Below, in pieces: positions 18,080-26,795 of a stretch of 64,000 bases of DNA. The stretch comes from Mesorhizobium koreense (lineage in GTDB: Bacteria > Pseudomonadota > Alphaproteobacteria > Rhizobiales > Rhizobiaceae). Position 1 is the first letter of the stretch. Every line of letters begins with the position of its first letter. The notes beneath the pieces are model-generated. The model did not search any database, was not told where the DNA came from, and saw nothing but the letters and a program-made list of their open reading frames with translations. A program made the translations under genes and the position numbers. Location of the stretch: the NCBI RefSeq assembly GCF_031656215.1, contig NZ_CP134228.1:1-64000 (forward strand), in the 5' to 3' direction.

Positions 18080-19861
18080 TCAGAGATCGTCCTCTTCCTC
18101 CTTCGCGGCATTCGGCCGGAGGCGCTCGATCGGGATCTCGAAACGCCACTCAAGCCCATCGCGATGATGGGTCCGGGTCACCGTTGCCGAAAGCGCCCCC
18201 TTCAGCATCCGCTCGATCACCTCGGTGCCGAAACCACGCCTCTCGGGACGCCTGCGGGAACGCCGTACATGCTCGCGCCAATCGAAATCGAAGGTGTCGC
18301 CGGTTACGCTCCACGTCGCGGAAAGACGTCCTTCCGGTACGGAAAAAGCCCCGTACTTGGATGCGTTCGTCGCAAGTTCGTGGAGCGCCATGCCGAGCAT
18401 CTGGGCGGCCTGGTTGTCCAGCCTGAATTGTGGCCCATCGATTTCCAGCCGAGCCGGATCACCGGCCTGGAAAGGCTCGATCTGGGCAAGGAGAAGTTCG
18501 CGGAATTCGACGCCGGCCACGCCGCCCGCGATCAGGAGGTCGGTGGAGCGCGCCAACCCGTGCAGCCGCTTCTGGAAACTGTCCTGAAAGGCATCGACGC
18601 CGCGAGCGTTGCGCGCGCTTTGCTTGGCGATCGACGAAACGACAGTCAACTGGTTCTTGGCCCGGTGCGCCACCTCGCGCATCAGGAAGCGGACCTCGTT
18701 ATCGGACGCCTGCCGGCGCTCGGCCGCCTTCGCAAGCGCGTGCGATACGGTGGCAATCTCGGCGATCGGATAGTCGACCGCCTTGACCATCTCGCCCGAG
18801 CCGAGACGGCGCGCATCCTTCGCCAGCCGCCGCACCGGCCCGCTGATCTGCCTCGTGAGGAGCAGGGCCGCAGCGATTCCGAGCCCGATCATGATGATCC
18901 CCCCCAGGATCAGCGACTGGAGGGCTTTGCGCAGCGGCCGATTGATCGCGGACATCGGGGCCCACATGACGATGTTCCAGCCGCTCAGTTCCGAGCCTTG
19001 TACGACCGCCCGATAGGAGACCCCCTTATGCGTGACGGTCATCTCGCCGGAAGCCGCGGGGCCCTTGGATATCAGGTCCAGAAAGAAATGCTGGCTCGTC
19101 TTGCTCGTAGGGGACGTCGAGGTGATCACCGTGTTCTTGCCATCCACCAAGGCGGCATTCCAGCCGTCAGCAAGTTTTCGGCGAACCAACGCGGCATTGA
19201 GACTGCCCGCTTCCCGCGTCATCACCACGACGCGGGGCGCGCCGTTTTCGGGGAATACCGGCAGGGCGACAACGAAAACCCAATCCTTCGCCACCTTGCC
19301 GAAGAACACGTCGGACACGACCGGCGAGCGCTTTTCTATCGCCACGGCTATCGTATCCGGATCGGAAGTCTGGGAAAGCGGCGTTCCGAGCGGCACCCGG
19401 GTATTCATCAACTGATTGTAATTCTGGTCAAGCAGGACCAGATGGGCGCCGGTTCCGGCCAGCGCCCGAGCGGCGCGGTCGTAGAAGGGTGAAAGATCGT
19501 CGTCGAAGAGCGACGGCGTCTTCGAAAGAACCCTGAGCGTAGTCATCATGCCGGTAATCTCGCGATCCACGGCTTCCGACATGGAAGCCGCCGCCGCCGC
19601 CGTCAGGGTGGCGAGTACCTTCTGCTGCGCCGTATTGTTGCGCTGGAGAAGCAGCACCGAAAAGACGATCATGGGGATGATCAAGACGGCGACCATGAGC
19701 ACCAGATAGGCGGCGATCGGCTGCGGCCTCGCCCTCTTGCCCGACGGGCTTCCGGATGAGGCGGAACTCGACTCTTCGGCCGATCTTTCCGATGCCTTGA
19801 AGTTCAGACCCATGCCCTGCCTGGCTGCAACCCACGACCAAACGCGCGGGCGTTCCTGCAT
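18080..19861 (-). CDS. HWE-family sensor histidine kinase
   Basis: A 593-residue membrane sensor kinase. A first membrane helix (about 48-72) and a second (about 325-345) enclose a periplasmic Cache-like sensor region of about 250 residues. A HAMP segment follows (TRQISGPVRRLAKDA), then an HWE/HisKA_2-type phosphoacceptor with AHRAKNQLTVVSSIA (about 405-420) and an ATPase domain with LHELATNASKYGA (about 495-507) and GFGTEVIERML. HWE kinases are frequent in rhizobia and often act in general stress or light/redox responses. No response regulator is adjacent. The ATG is preceded by GGGAAGATGGA. It sits between truB and rpsO, splitting that conserved pair. Confidence 0.9.
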   Translation of the reverse strand: MQERPRVWSWVAARQGMGLNFKASERSAEESSSASSGSPSGKRARPQPIAAYLVLMVAVLIIPMIVFSVLLLQRNNTAQQKVLATLTAAAAASMSEAVDREITGMMTTLRVLSKTPSLFDDDLSPFYDRAARALAGTGAHLVLLDQNYNQLMNTRVPLGTPLSQTSDPDTIAVAIEKRSPVVSDVFFGKVAKDWVFVVALPVFPENGAPRVVVMTREAGSLNAALVRRKLADGWNAALVDGKNTVITSTSPTSKTSQHFFLDLISKGPAASGEMTVTHKGVSYRAVVQGSELSGWNIVMWAPMSAINRPLRKALQSLILGGIIMIGLGIAAALLLTRQISGPVRRLAKDARRLGSGEMVKAVDYPIAEIATVSHALAKAAERRQASDNEVRFLMREVAHRAKNQLTVVSSIAKQSARNARGVDAFQDSFQKRLHGLARSTDLLIAGGVAGVEFRELLLAQIEPFQAGDPARLEIDGPQFRLDNQAAQMLGMALHELATNASKYGAFSVPEGRLSATWSVTGDTFDFDWREHVRRSRRRPERRGFGTEVIERMLKGALSATVTRTHHRDGLEWRFEIPIERLRPNAAKEEEDDL

Positions 19862-19946
19862 TCCATCTTCCCGATTATAAGGAACGGATTGCGATAGGAA
19901 AGGATAATGCCCCGAAGTGGCGAAAAGCGCCAGAATGCCTTCTGGG

Positions 19947-20951
19947 TCAGAACGAAAAGACCCGCTTCGGCTTGAACATGCCGGCCTCTATCGCGCCGAT
20001 TGCCACAAGCCTGCCATGCGCGGTCACGCAAGCCTCGGACGCTTCGACGGGGGCGTCGCGGCCGCGCAGAATGACGGGATTGCCCGAGCGGATGCGACTG
20101 GCTGCGTCGTCGCCGACCTTCACCTGCGGAAGACAGTCCAGCGCTGAGACCGTGTCGACCAGCAAGGCGTCGAGCGCGGCGAAGGAAGGCGCGGCATCCG
20201 CTCCCTCTTCGGAAGTAGCCGCGGCCGTCTCGAGTTCCTCCATCGTCACCAGATCGTCCGGCGTAAACGGCTCGACCTCGGCCCGGCGCAGTTCGGAGAC
20301 ATGCCCGTAGCAGCCGAGGTCGCGGCCCATGTCGCGCGCCAGCGAGCGGACATAGGTTCCCTTGCCACACTCGATCTCGAAGACCGAATGGCCCGCATCC
20401 GGGCACGCGACGAGGTCGAGCCGCCCGATCTCGATCTCGCGCGGCGGCAGATCGATCTCCTCGCCGCCGCGCGCGAGGTCATAGGCCCGTTCGCCGCCGA
20501 TCTTCACGGCTGAGAATTTCGGCGGAACCTGCATGATGACGCCGATATAGCGCGGCAGGAGCGCTTTCACTTCCGCTTCGGTGGGGCGCCTGTCCGAGCG
20601 CTTCGTAACCTCGCCTTCGAGATCGTCGGTCGAGCGCTCCTCGCCCCAGGCGACGGTGAAGCGATAGATCTTGGCGCCGTCCATGACATAGGGAACCGTC
20701 TTCGTCGCTTCGCCGAGCGCGATCGGCAGCATGCCGGAGGCCAGCGGGTCGAGCGTGCCCGCATGACCGGCCTTCTCCGCCTTGAACAGCCATTTCACCT
20801 TCGAGACGGCTTCTGTCGATCCCATATCGAGGGGCTTATCGAGGATAAGCCAGCCGGAAATCGGCCTGCCCTTCTTCCTGCCGCGGCGCCCCATCAGCGG
20901 CCCCGATACATTTTCGGCAACAGCGGCAATTTCATTCGTCGCTTTCCTCAT
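19947..20951 (-). CDS. truB: tRNA pseudouridine(55) synthase TruB
   Basis: TruB makes pseudouridine 55 in the T-loop of tRNAs. The catalytic aspartate lies in [15 protein letters not shown] (about residues 61-75), with [14 protein letters not shown] and the [12 protein letters not shown] block following. The chosen start overlaps the end of rbfA by 20 bases and has an upstream GAGGG; an internal ATG 57 bases later ([11 protein letters not shown]) matches many homologues and may be the real start. Confidence 0.94.
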   Translation of the reverse strand: MRKATNEIAAVAENVSGPLMGRRGRKKGRPISGWLILDKPLDMGSTEAVSKVKWLFKAEKAGHAGTLDPLASGMLPIALGEATKTVPYVMDGAKIYRFTVAWGEERSTDDLEGEVTKRSDRRPTEAEVKALLPRYIGVIMQVPPKFSAVKIGGERAYDLARGGEEIDLPPREIEIGRLDLVACPDAGHSVFEIECGKGTYVRSLARDMGRDLGCYGHVSELRRAEVEPFTPDDLVTMEELETAAATSEEGADAAPSFAALDALLVDTVSALDCLPQVKVGDDAASRIRSGNPVILRGRDAPVEASEACVTAHGRLVAIGAIEAGMFKPKRVFSF

Positions 20952-21345
20952 TTTCGCCCTCGTCGAGATCGCGCGCCACTTCGGGCGACTTCAGCAAACG
21001 GTCGATCCTGGCGAAATTCTCGAAACTGGTATCGAGCCTGAAACGGACCTCCGGCATGTACTTCATCTGCCTGAGCGCCGGCGAAAGCCGCCCGCGGATG
21101 AAACGTGCATGGCGGTTGAGCGCCTCGACCACGGCTTCGTCGTCCGTCGCTCCGATCGGAGAGACGAAGGCGGTCGCAATCTTCAGGTCGGGAGACATGC
21201 GCACCTCAGAGACCGACAGGACCGCCGCCTGCAGGAGGTCATCGCGCACCTCTCCACGCTGCAGCACTTCCGAAAGAGCGTGGCGCACCTGCTCGCCGAT
21301 ACGAAGCTGGCGCTGGGATGATTCGCCCGCGCGTGGTGATCTCAT
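20932..21345 (-). CDS. rbfA: 30S ribosome-binding factor RbfA
   Basis: RbfA is a KH-type factor that matures the 5' end region of 16S rRNA in late 30S assembly. The 137-residue protein shows [20 protein letters not shown] (about 12-31), the [18 protein letters not shown] strand-turn and [18 protein letters not shown] region. It is directly followed by truB (20-base overlap). In most rhizobia infB lies immediately upstream, but here the upstream neighbour is a divergent lipid A deacylase gene. Confidence 0.95.
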   Translation of the reverse strand: MRSPRAGESSQRQLRIGEQVRHALSEVLQRGEVRDDLLQAAVLSVSEVRMSPDLKIATAFVSPIGATDDEAVVEALNRHARFIRGRLSPALRQMKYMPEVRFRLDTSFENFARIDRLLKSPEVARDLDEGENEESDE

Positions 21346-21499
21346 TTGAACGTCCCGGTCTACTTGCTTTGCGCCGTCCGCTCACGGACGCAGGGCGGTC
21401 ATGCTGCCATGAAGGCACACCGCCACACGCGGTGGACGCTTGACACCGGATTCAAGGAATTGCAAGCCCTAGTCAGGGTTGATTCTTCGGGGTCCGACC

Positions 21500-22087
21500 A
21501 TGTCCAGGGCCAATCGGCTTTTCGTTGCGCTGGCGGCGTTATGCGGAATGCTGGCGGCCTGTCCGGCAAGCGCCAAGGACCGCTATCTCTTCCCCGGCTT
21601 CGGGCTTATCGGAAAATACTCGAACAAATTCGAGTTGCGCCTAGGCGTCGCCGCCTACGATACGGGCATTTTCACCACGCATAGTTTCAATGGCACGGTG
21701 ATAAACGGTGAACTGCTCTTTCCCTCGCCGGACTTCCTCTCCGCGATCGGCTCGCCACGGCCGATGATCGGCGTCGATATCGCAACCGCCTCCCACGCCA
21801 TCCATTTCGCCTATCTCGGCCTGAACTGGGACGCTCATTTCACCGACCGGCTCTACGCCACCTGGAGCATGGGCGGGGCGATAACCTCGGCGAACGACCT
21901 CGAGCATTCGACGCGCTACAAGAATCTCGGCTGCAAGGTGCTCTTCCACCTCGGCGCCGGCCTCGGCTACGACCTCTCCGAACATGTGTCAGTGGAACTC
22001 TATGCCGACCATTTCTCGAACGCCGACCTGTGCACGCCGAACAACGGCGCGGAATCCGCAGGCATCCGCTTCGCCTATCGGTTCTGA
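21500..22087 (+). CDS. PagL-like lipid A 3-O-deacylase (outer membrane)
   Basis: A 195-residue protein with a signal peptide (about 1-25, cleavage after PASA; the preceding LAAC could also be read as a lipobox) followed by an amphipathic beta-barrel pattern ending in RFAYRF, with a C-terminal aromatic residue as in outer-membrane proteins. The HxS-type catalytic motif of PagL is visible as ADHFSNAD (about 175), with Asn-Gly-Ala-Glu following. PagL-type enzymes remove the 3-O acyl chain of lipid A. The ATG is chosen over an upstream TTG. It is divergent from rbfA and stands alone. Confidence 0.82.
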   Translation: MSRANRLFVALAALCGMLAACPASAKDRYLFPGFGLIGKYSNKFELRLGVAAYDTGIFTTHSFNGTVINGELLFPSPDFLSAIGSPRPMIGVDIATASHAIHFAYLGLNWDAHFTDRLYATWSMGGAITSANDLEHSTRYKNLGCKVLFHLGAGLGYDLSEHVSVELYADHFSNADLCTPNNGAESAGIRFAYRF

Positions 22088-22113
22088 GCATATCCGACCT
22101 TCAATGAGGCTTT

Positions 22114-22152
22114 CCGGGAAGTTTTCCCGGCTTTAACGGCAAAAATTTTGCC
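22114..22152. terminator. Two small hairpins between convergent genes
   Basis: After the lipid A deacylase stop, CCGGGAA/TTCCCGG (22114-22130) is followed by CTTTAA and then by GGCAAAA/TTTTGCC (22138-22152). They lie between two convergent genes and may act as a bidirectional terminator. The T tracts are weak. Confidence 0.4.
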
Positions 22153-22172
22153 CCATTGGTCCGAGTCAAAGC

Positions 22173-23084
22173 CTATAGCGCCAGGCTGCCGAGCGAAGCC
22201 TGGTCTGCGGCCTCCGAAGCCAGGTATTTGCGCAGGATGGCGAGAGCGGAGTGGACCTCACGCCGCCGTTTGGAATCTTCGGGATACACGGCGAAGGCGG
22301 GATACGTGAAACTCGGCGCGCTCTCCACCAGTTCCAGTTTCCCCTCCTCGATGAACGGCGTCACCATGCCGCGGCGGAAATAGCCTGTGCCGCCCGCCCT
22401 CAGGAGATAGGCGAGCCCCAGGGGACCGAAGCCGACGAAGGTACCGGCCTCGCCAAAGGAGGCCGATTGGGCGCCATGCTGCGCAGAGAAGGCCGGCCCC
22501 CAATCCACATAGACATATTCCTCGGGCGATCCCGATGGTGATGCTGAAAGCGATCCGGGGACCGGGCCCCGCGCGGTTGCCCGCACGAGGACAAGCCTCT
22601 CCTCGATCAGCGGCTCGACCTCGAAGCCGGGGAGAAGCTGCGGCGAATAAAGAAGCGCGACATCCAGCGTCCCGGTCCTGAGTTCCTCCACGAGCTGATC
22701 CGGAACGCCGACATGCGCGCGCACGGCAAGCCGCGGCTCGCCGGCCCTTATCCCCGCCATCCACTCGACCAGCAGCGGATTCCACAGGCTGAGTTCGGCG
22801 GCGAGGCTGACCACGCCGGTCTTGCCGGAAGGCACGGCAAGTTGTTGCCGCGCCCGCTCCCACACCTGCACGAACATCTGCGCGAACCGTTCGAATTCGA
22901 CGCCCGCAGAGGTCAGCCGCGCGCCGTTGCGGTTACGCACGAAGAGCCGGCGGCCGAGTTCCTCCTCGAGCATGCGGATACGCGCGCTGACCGTGGTCTG
23001 CGTCACGTGCAGGCGCTCGGCCGCCTTGAGGAAGCTGCCGGTGTGGACGATCTCCAGGAAGGTGCGGGCGCGATCGATATCCAT
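22173..23084 (-). CDS. LysR-family transcriptional regulator
   Basis: A 303-residue LysR regulator: N-terminal winged helix-turn-helix (FLKAAERLHVTQTTVSARI, about residues 19-37, then LEEELGRRLFVR) and a periplasmic-binding-protein-like effector domain (about 90-295). The ATG lies behind AGGAAAAGGC; codons upstream of it are discarded. It is divergent from the 5-FTHF cyclo-ligase/oxidase unit. A palindromic motif TGCAA-N5-TTGCA 12 bases upstream of its start is a likely autoregulatory site. Confidence 0.92.
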   Translation of the reverse strand: MDIDRARTFLEIVHTGSFLKAAERLHVTQTTVSARIRMLEEELGRRLFVRNRNGARLTSAGVEFERFAQMFVQVWERARQQLAVPSGKTGVVSLAAELSLWNPLLVEWMAGIRAGEPRLAVRAHVGVPDQLVEELRTGTLDVALLYSPQLLPGFEVEPLIEERLVLVRATARGPVPGSLSASPSGSPEEYVYVDWGPAFSAQHGAQSASFGEAGTFVGFGPLGLAYLLRAGGTGYFRRGMVTPFIEEGKLELVESAPSFTYPAFAVYPEDSKRRREVHSALAILRKYLASEAADQASLGSLAL

Positions 23085-23096
23085 GCCTTTTCCTAA

Positions 23097-23138
23097 TGCA
23101 ATTTTTTTGCATTCATACTGCATTTAATTCCGTTTGTC
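23097..23138 (+). promoter_or_regulatory. Probable LysR-type operator, copy A
   Basis: Two blocks, TGCAATTTTTTTGCA (23097-23111) and TTAATTCCGTTTGTC (23124-23138), lie between the divergent lysR and 5-FTHF cyclo-ligase genes. The first is a perfect TGCAA/TTGCA inverted repeat. Both blocks recur with identical spacing at 26152-26193, upstream of the DUF488 gene, which supports a shared regulator-binding site. Confidence 0.6.
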
Positions 23139-23228
23139 TTCTTCAATGTCGGAGCTACGCTTCCCGCGTCCCCGCTCGCGCCCCCTTCACGACCCCTTTG
23201 GCGCGAACGGGCAAGGGAATATCGGTTC

Positions 23229-23858
23229 ATGGGCATCGGCACGGCGGATATGGCACGGCCCGAGACAAGACTCAGGCAGGAAGCGGCGGCTGGCGAGCCG
23301 ACAGGCTGGAGCGAGGTCGCCGCCTGGCGCCACACGACGCGGGCGAGGCTCCTTGAGCAGCGAACGCAGATGGCGGCAAAGGAGAGGGATGCGCGGTCGG
23401 CCCGCATCGCGGGCGCTCTCGATCGTGCGATCGGGCGCATCGCCGGACGCGTGGTCGGTGTCTACTGGCCCATCAAGGGCGAGCCGAACCTCTATCCGTG
23501 GATCCGCAAGCTGGCCGAGAAGGGCGTCTCCTTCGCGTTGCCGGTAGTGATCCGCAAGGGATGGCCGCTTGAGTTCCGCCGCTGGGCACCTGGCGATGCG
23601 CTGGAACGCGGCTTCTGGAACATTCCGGTGCCGGCAAACGGCCCGGCGGTCCTTCCGGACGTGCTTGTCGCTCCGCTGGTCGGCTTCGACGCGGAGCGTT
23701 TCCGGCTCGGCTATGGCGGCGGCTTCTACGACCGGACGATAGCAGCCGCCGCGAACCAACCTCAACTGATCGGCGTGGGTTTCGAGCGTTGCCGCCTGCC
23801 GACCATCTACCCACAGCCACACGATATCCGCATGGACGCCATCGTGACCGATGCGTGA
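23229..23858 (+). CDS. 5-formyltetrahydrofolate cyclo-ligase
   Basis: This enzyme (MTHFS) converts 5-formyl-THF to 5,10-methenyl-THF with ATP. The 209-residue length and the C-terminal signature [20 protein letters not shown] (about 155-174), where the glycine loop binds nucleotide, identify the family. The N-terminal 30 residues are an extension beyond the RARLL start of the typical domain. It is followed 23 bases later by the oxidase subunit gene and probably shares its transcript. Confidence 0.93.
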   Translation: MGIGTADMARPETRLRQEAAAGEPTGWSEVAAWRHTTRARLLEQRTQMAAKERDARSARIAGALDRAIGRIAGRVVGVYWPIKGEPNLYPWIRKLAEKGVSFALPVVIRKGWPLEFRRWAPGDALERGFWNIPVPANGPAVLPDVLVAPLVGFDAERFRLGYGGGFYDRTIAAAANQPQLIGVGFERCRLPTIYPQPHDIRMDAIVTDA

Positions 23859-23881
23859 TCCGGCGGAAACAGGAGAAGAAA

Positions 23882-25510
23882 ATGCCTGACGACACGGCCT
23901 CCCAGGCCGCCCCACACATACCTCATGAGGCCAGCCATGATTCGGACCGGCCGCCCTTCGTGACCCGCTGGTTCTTTTCGACCAACCACAAGGACATCGG
24001 AACGCTCTATCTCTGCTTCGCGATGCTTGCGGGCATATTGGGCACCGGCCTTTCCGTCGCCATGCGCATGGAACTTCAGGAACCGGGCCTGCAATATTTC
24101 GCCGATCCCAACACCTACAACGTGCTCGTCACGTCACACGGGCTGGTGATGATCTTCTTCGTCATCATGCCGGCGTTGATCGGCGGCTTCGGGAACTGGC
24201 TCGTCCCGCTCATGATCGGCGCGCCGGACATGGCCTTCCCGCGCATGAACAACATTTCCTTCTGGCTGCTCGTCGCCTCCTTCGTGCTGTTCATGATTTC
24301 GCTTTTCGTCCCCGGGGCTGCCGGCTCGGACGGGCATAGCGGCGGCTGGACGCTCTACCCGCCCTACTCCACTGTCGGCCAGCCAGGCCCCGCGGTCGAT
24401 CTCGTGATCTTCTCGATCCATCTTTCGGGTGCCGCCTCGGTACTCGGGGCGATCAATTTCATCACGACCATCTTCAACATGCGCGCGCCTGGCATGACGC
24501 TTTTCAAGATGCCGCTCTTCGCCTGGTCGATGCTGGTGGACGCCTTCATGCTGCTTTTCGCGCTGCCGGTTCTGGCGGGCGCCGTCACCATGCTCCTTAC
24601 CGACAGGAATTTCGGCACCACGTTCTTCGAGCCGTCGGGAGGCGGCGACCCGATCCTCTACCAGCACCTTTTCTGGTTCTTCGGGCATCCGGAGGTCTAC
24701 ATCATGATCCTTCCGGCTTTCGGCATCGTCAGCCACGTCATCTCCACCTTCTCGAAGAAGCCGATCTTCGGCTATCTCGGCATGGTGTGGGCGATGGTCG
24801 CCATCGGCGCCATCGGCTTCGTCGTCTGGGCCCACCATATGTATACGACCGGCATCTCGCTCGATTCGCAGCGCTATTTCGCCTTCGCCTCGATGGTCAT
24901 CGCCGTTCCGACAGGCATCAAGGTCTTCTCCTGGCTGGCGACGATGTGGGGCGGGTCGATCACCTTCCGTGTGCCGATGCTGTGGGCGACCGGCTTCGTG
25001 CTGCTCTTCACCATCGGCGGCGTGACCGGCGTGGTGCTGGCCAATCCCGGCATCGACCACTCGCTTCAGGACACCTACTACGTCGTGGCGCATTTCCACT
25101 ACGTGCTCTCGCTCGGCGCCGCCTTCGCCATCTTCGCGGGCTTCTATTTCTGGTTCCCGAAGATGACCGGTTATCTGATGAGCGAGAATCTCGGGCGGCT
25201 GCATTTCTGGCTGACCTTCATCGGCGTCAATCTGGTGTTCTTCCCGCAGCACTTCCTCGGCCTCGCCGGAATGCCCCGGCGCTATGCCGACTATCCGGAC
25301 GCCTTCGCCGGCTGGAACCTGATCTCCTCGATCGGTTCCTACATCTCGGCGCTCGGGCTGGCGGTGTTCTTCTTCGCGGTCGCCGAGGCGTTCGTGCGCA
25401 AGCGGCAGGCCGGAGCGAACCCGTGGGGCGTCGGTGCGACGACACTGGAATGGACCCTGACGTCGCCGCCGCCATTCCACCAGTTCAACGAGTTGCCCCG
25501 GATCCGCTGA
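23882..25510 (+). CDS. Cytochrome c oxidase subunit I, aa3 type, orphan copy
   Basis: A 542-residue haem-copper oxidase subunit I with about 12 membrane helices. All key ligands are present: the CuB/cross-linked HPEVY (GHPEVYI, about 275), the two CuB histidines in WAHHMYT (about 324-325), and the two haem histidines in VAHFHYVLS (about 404-406), plus the lysine of the K-channel in [10 protein letters not shown]. It starts after a strong AGGAGAAG. No subunit II, III or assembly genes are nearby, so it must borrow partners or belong to a dispersed alternative oxidase (a CoxN-like second copy). It sits between a folate gene and a Tim44-like gene. Confidence 0.93.
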   Translation: MPDDTASQAAPHIPHEASHDSDRPPFVTRWFFSTNHKDIGTLYLCFAMLAGILGTGLSVAMRMELQEPGLQYFADPNTYNVLVTSHGLVMIFFVIMPALIGGFGNWLVPLMIGAPDMAFPRMNNISFWLLVASFVLFMISLFVPGAAGSDGHSGGWTLYPPYSTVGQPGPAVDLVIFSIHLSGAASVLGAINFITTIFNMRAPGMTLFKMPLFAWSMLVDAFMLLFALPVLAGAVTMLLTDRNFGTTFFEPSGGGDPILYQHLFWFFGHPEVYIMILPAFGIVSHVISTFSKKPIFGYLGMVWAMVAIGAIGFVVWAHHMYTTGISLDSQRYFAFASMVIAVPTGIKVFSWLATMWGGSITFRVPMLWATGFVLLFTIGGVTGVVLANPGIDHSLQDTYYVVAHFHYVLSLGAAFAIFAGFYFWFPKMTGYLMSENLGRLHFWLTFIGVNLVFFPQHFLGLAGMPRRYADYPDAFAGWNLISSIGSYISALGLAVFFFAVAEAFVRKRQAGANPWGVGATTLEWTLTSPPPFHQFNELPRIR

Positions 25511-25541
25511 TGCGGATACCGCCAAGACAGGATGTGATCGC

Positions 25542-26123
25542 ATGGATGGAACATCCGAGACCGGCATCAGTCTGTGGCCCGCGATAGCGGTGGCCATAGG
25601 CTGGGCCTATCTGCTGGTGTTCCAGGAACTGCACAGGCGCAACAGCGGGGACACTTCCGCCAAGCCGACGGCCAACACGTCGAAGGCGCTTGCCGAGATT
25701 CGCTCGCCGGCGGAGCAGGCTTTCGACGCGCCGCTGTTCCTCCAGCAGGCCGGTGCCGCCTACGAATTCATTCTCACGCGCTATGCAGCCGGCGACATGG
25801 AGAAACTGGCGGGCCTCCTGGACGCGGAGGTCTTCGAGGCCTTCTCGGCAGAGACGGCGCGACGCGTTTCAGCCGGTGAGACAATGACGCTGGAATTCGT
25901 GGCGCTCGAAACATGCAAGATCGTCGATACGGAATTCGATGAACTGGAGGCCGCGATCCGGGTGAGGTTCGAATCCGAACTTTTCCTTTCCGAAGGAAGA
26001 GAGGCCGCCGAGGGGGATACGACTGCAACCACGCTCCTTCGGGCGATCGATATCTGGACATTTCGGAGGGAGCATTCGTCGAACAGTCCCGTATGGACGC
26101 TTGCGGCGACGGATTCGGAGTGA
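25542..26123 (+). CDS. Tim44-like domain membrane-anchored protein
   Basis: A 193-residue protein with one N-terminal membrane helix (about 10-27), a short linker and a Tim44/TimA-like domain from about 62 to 190 (FLQQAGAAYEFILTRYAAGD onwards, with the DIWTFRRE strand and a final WTLAATDSE). In alphaproteobacteria this family is a membrane adaptor suggested to assist membrane-protein biogenesis. The start lies 31 bases after the oxidase gene, suggesting one transcript. Its role with the oxidase is an inference from position only. Confidence 0.78.
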   Translation: MDGTSETGISLWPAIAVAIGWAYLLVFQELHRRNSGDTSAKPTANTSKALAEIRSPAEQAFDAPLFLQQAGAAYEFILTRYAAGDMEKLAGLLDAEVFEAFSAETARRVSAGETMTLEFVALETCKIVDTEFDELEAAIRVRFESELFLSEGREAAEGDTTATTLLRAIDIWTFRREHSSNSPVWTLAATDSE

Positions 26124-26151
26124 TCGGCAAGCTTTGGGAATGGTGCTTTGG

Positions 26152-26193
26152 TGCAATTTTACTGCATCAACCTAGAGGTTAATTTCGTTTGTC
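26152..26193 (+). promoter_or_regulatory. Probable LysR-type operator, copy B
   Basis: TGCAATTTTACTGCA (26152-26166) and TTAATTTCGTTTGTC (26179-26193) match copy A at 13/15 and 14/15 positions, with the same 12-base spacer length but an unrelated spacer sequence. They lie about 180 bases before the DUF488 start, in the gap after the Tim44-like gene. Confidence 0.6.
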
Positions 26194-26372
26194 CCTGTTC
26201 AAACCGGACAGGTATCCTGTCTCGGCGGCTTCGTGCGGGATCTCGGTAGATATGCGGCACATCGTGGAAGCCGCCCGAACCTCGCAGCGGAGGTTGTGCA
26301 TTTGCCGATGAGCGGCGTCGATCATATCTGTCGGTTGAGAAGAGATCGCGACTGGATCGTGGCAGGCGGGTC

Positions 26373-26783
26373 ATGACGACGAAGCACAGCGTACCGGGAG
26401 ATCCGGCCGAGCGCATACGGATCAAGCGGATTTACGAGACCGCTGGTAGTGAGGACGGCCACCGCATCCTGATCGATCGGCTGTGGCCGCGCGGCATGTC
26501 GAAGGAACATGCCCGGCTCGATGGCTGGGAGAAGGGCGTCGCGCCGAGCGACGATCTGCGCAAATGGTTCCAGCATAAGAGTGAGCGTTGGGCCGAATTC
26601 CAGGAGCGTTATCGGGCGGAACTGAAGGAAAAAGACAGCGAACTGGATGCGCTCGCCGCCATCGCGCGCTCGGGGACCCTCACGCTGCTCTACGGCGCAG
26701 CCGACGAGGAACACAATAATGCGGTCGTGCTGCGTGAAGTCCTGCTCGAACGGGAGAAGCAGCGCGATACAGGCAACGAATGA
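26373..26783 (+). CDS. DUF488 family protein
   Basis: A 136-residue DUF488 (YeaO-type) protein with the family signature RLWPRGMSKE (about 35-44), then KWFQHKSERW and the C-terminal TLLYGAADEEHNNA. Function of the family is not established. The XdhC gene follows 12 bases later, so both are probably co-transcribed. The leader of about 250 bases contains the operator-like motif. Confidence 0.85.
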   Translation: MTTKHSVPGDPAERIRIKRIYETAGSEDGHRILIDRLWPRGMSKEHARLDGWEKGVAPSDDLRKWFQHKSERWAEFQERYRAELKEKDSELDALAAIARSGTLTLLYGAADEEHNNAVVLREVLLEREKQRDTGNE

Positions 26784-26795
26784 AAGGCCGGGAAG

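Noticed and set aside
24134-25597. Minus-strand frame opposite the oxidase gene
   Set aside because: Histidine/arginine-rich shadow of a membrane protein gene.
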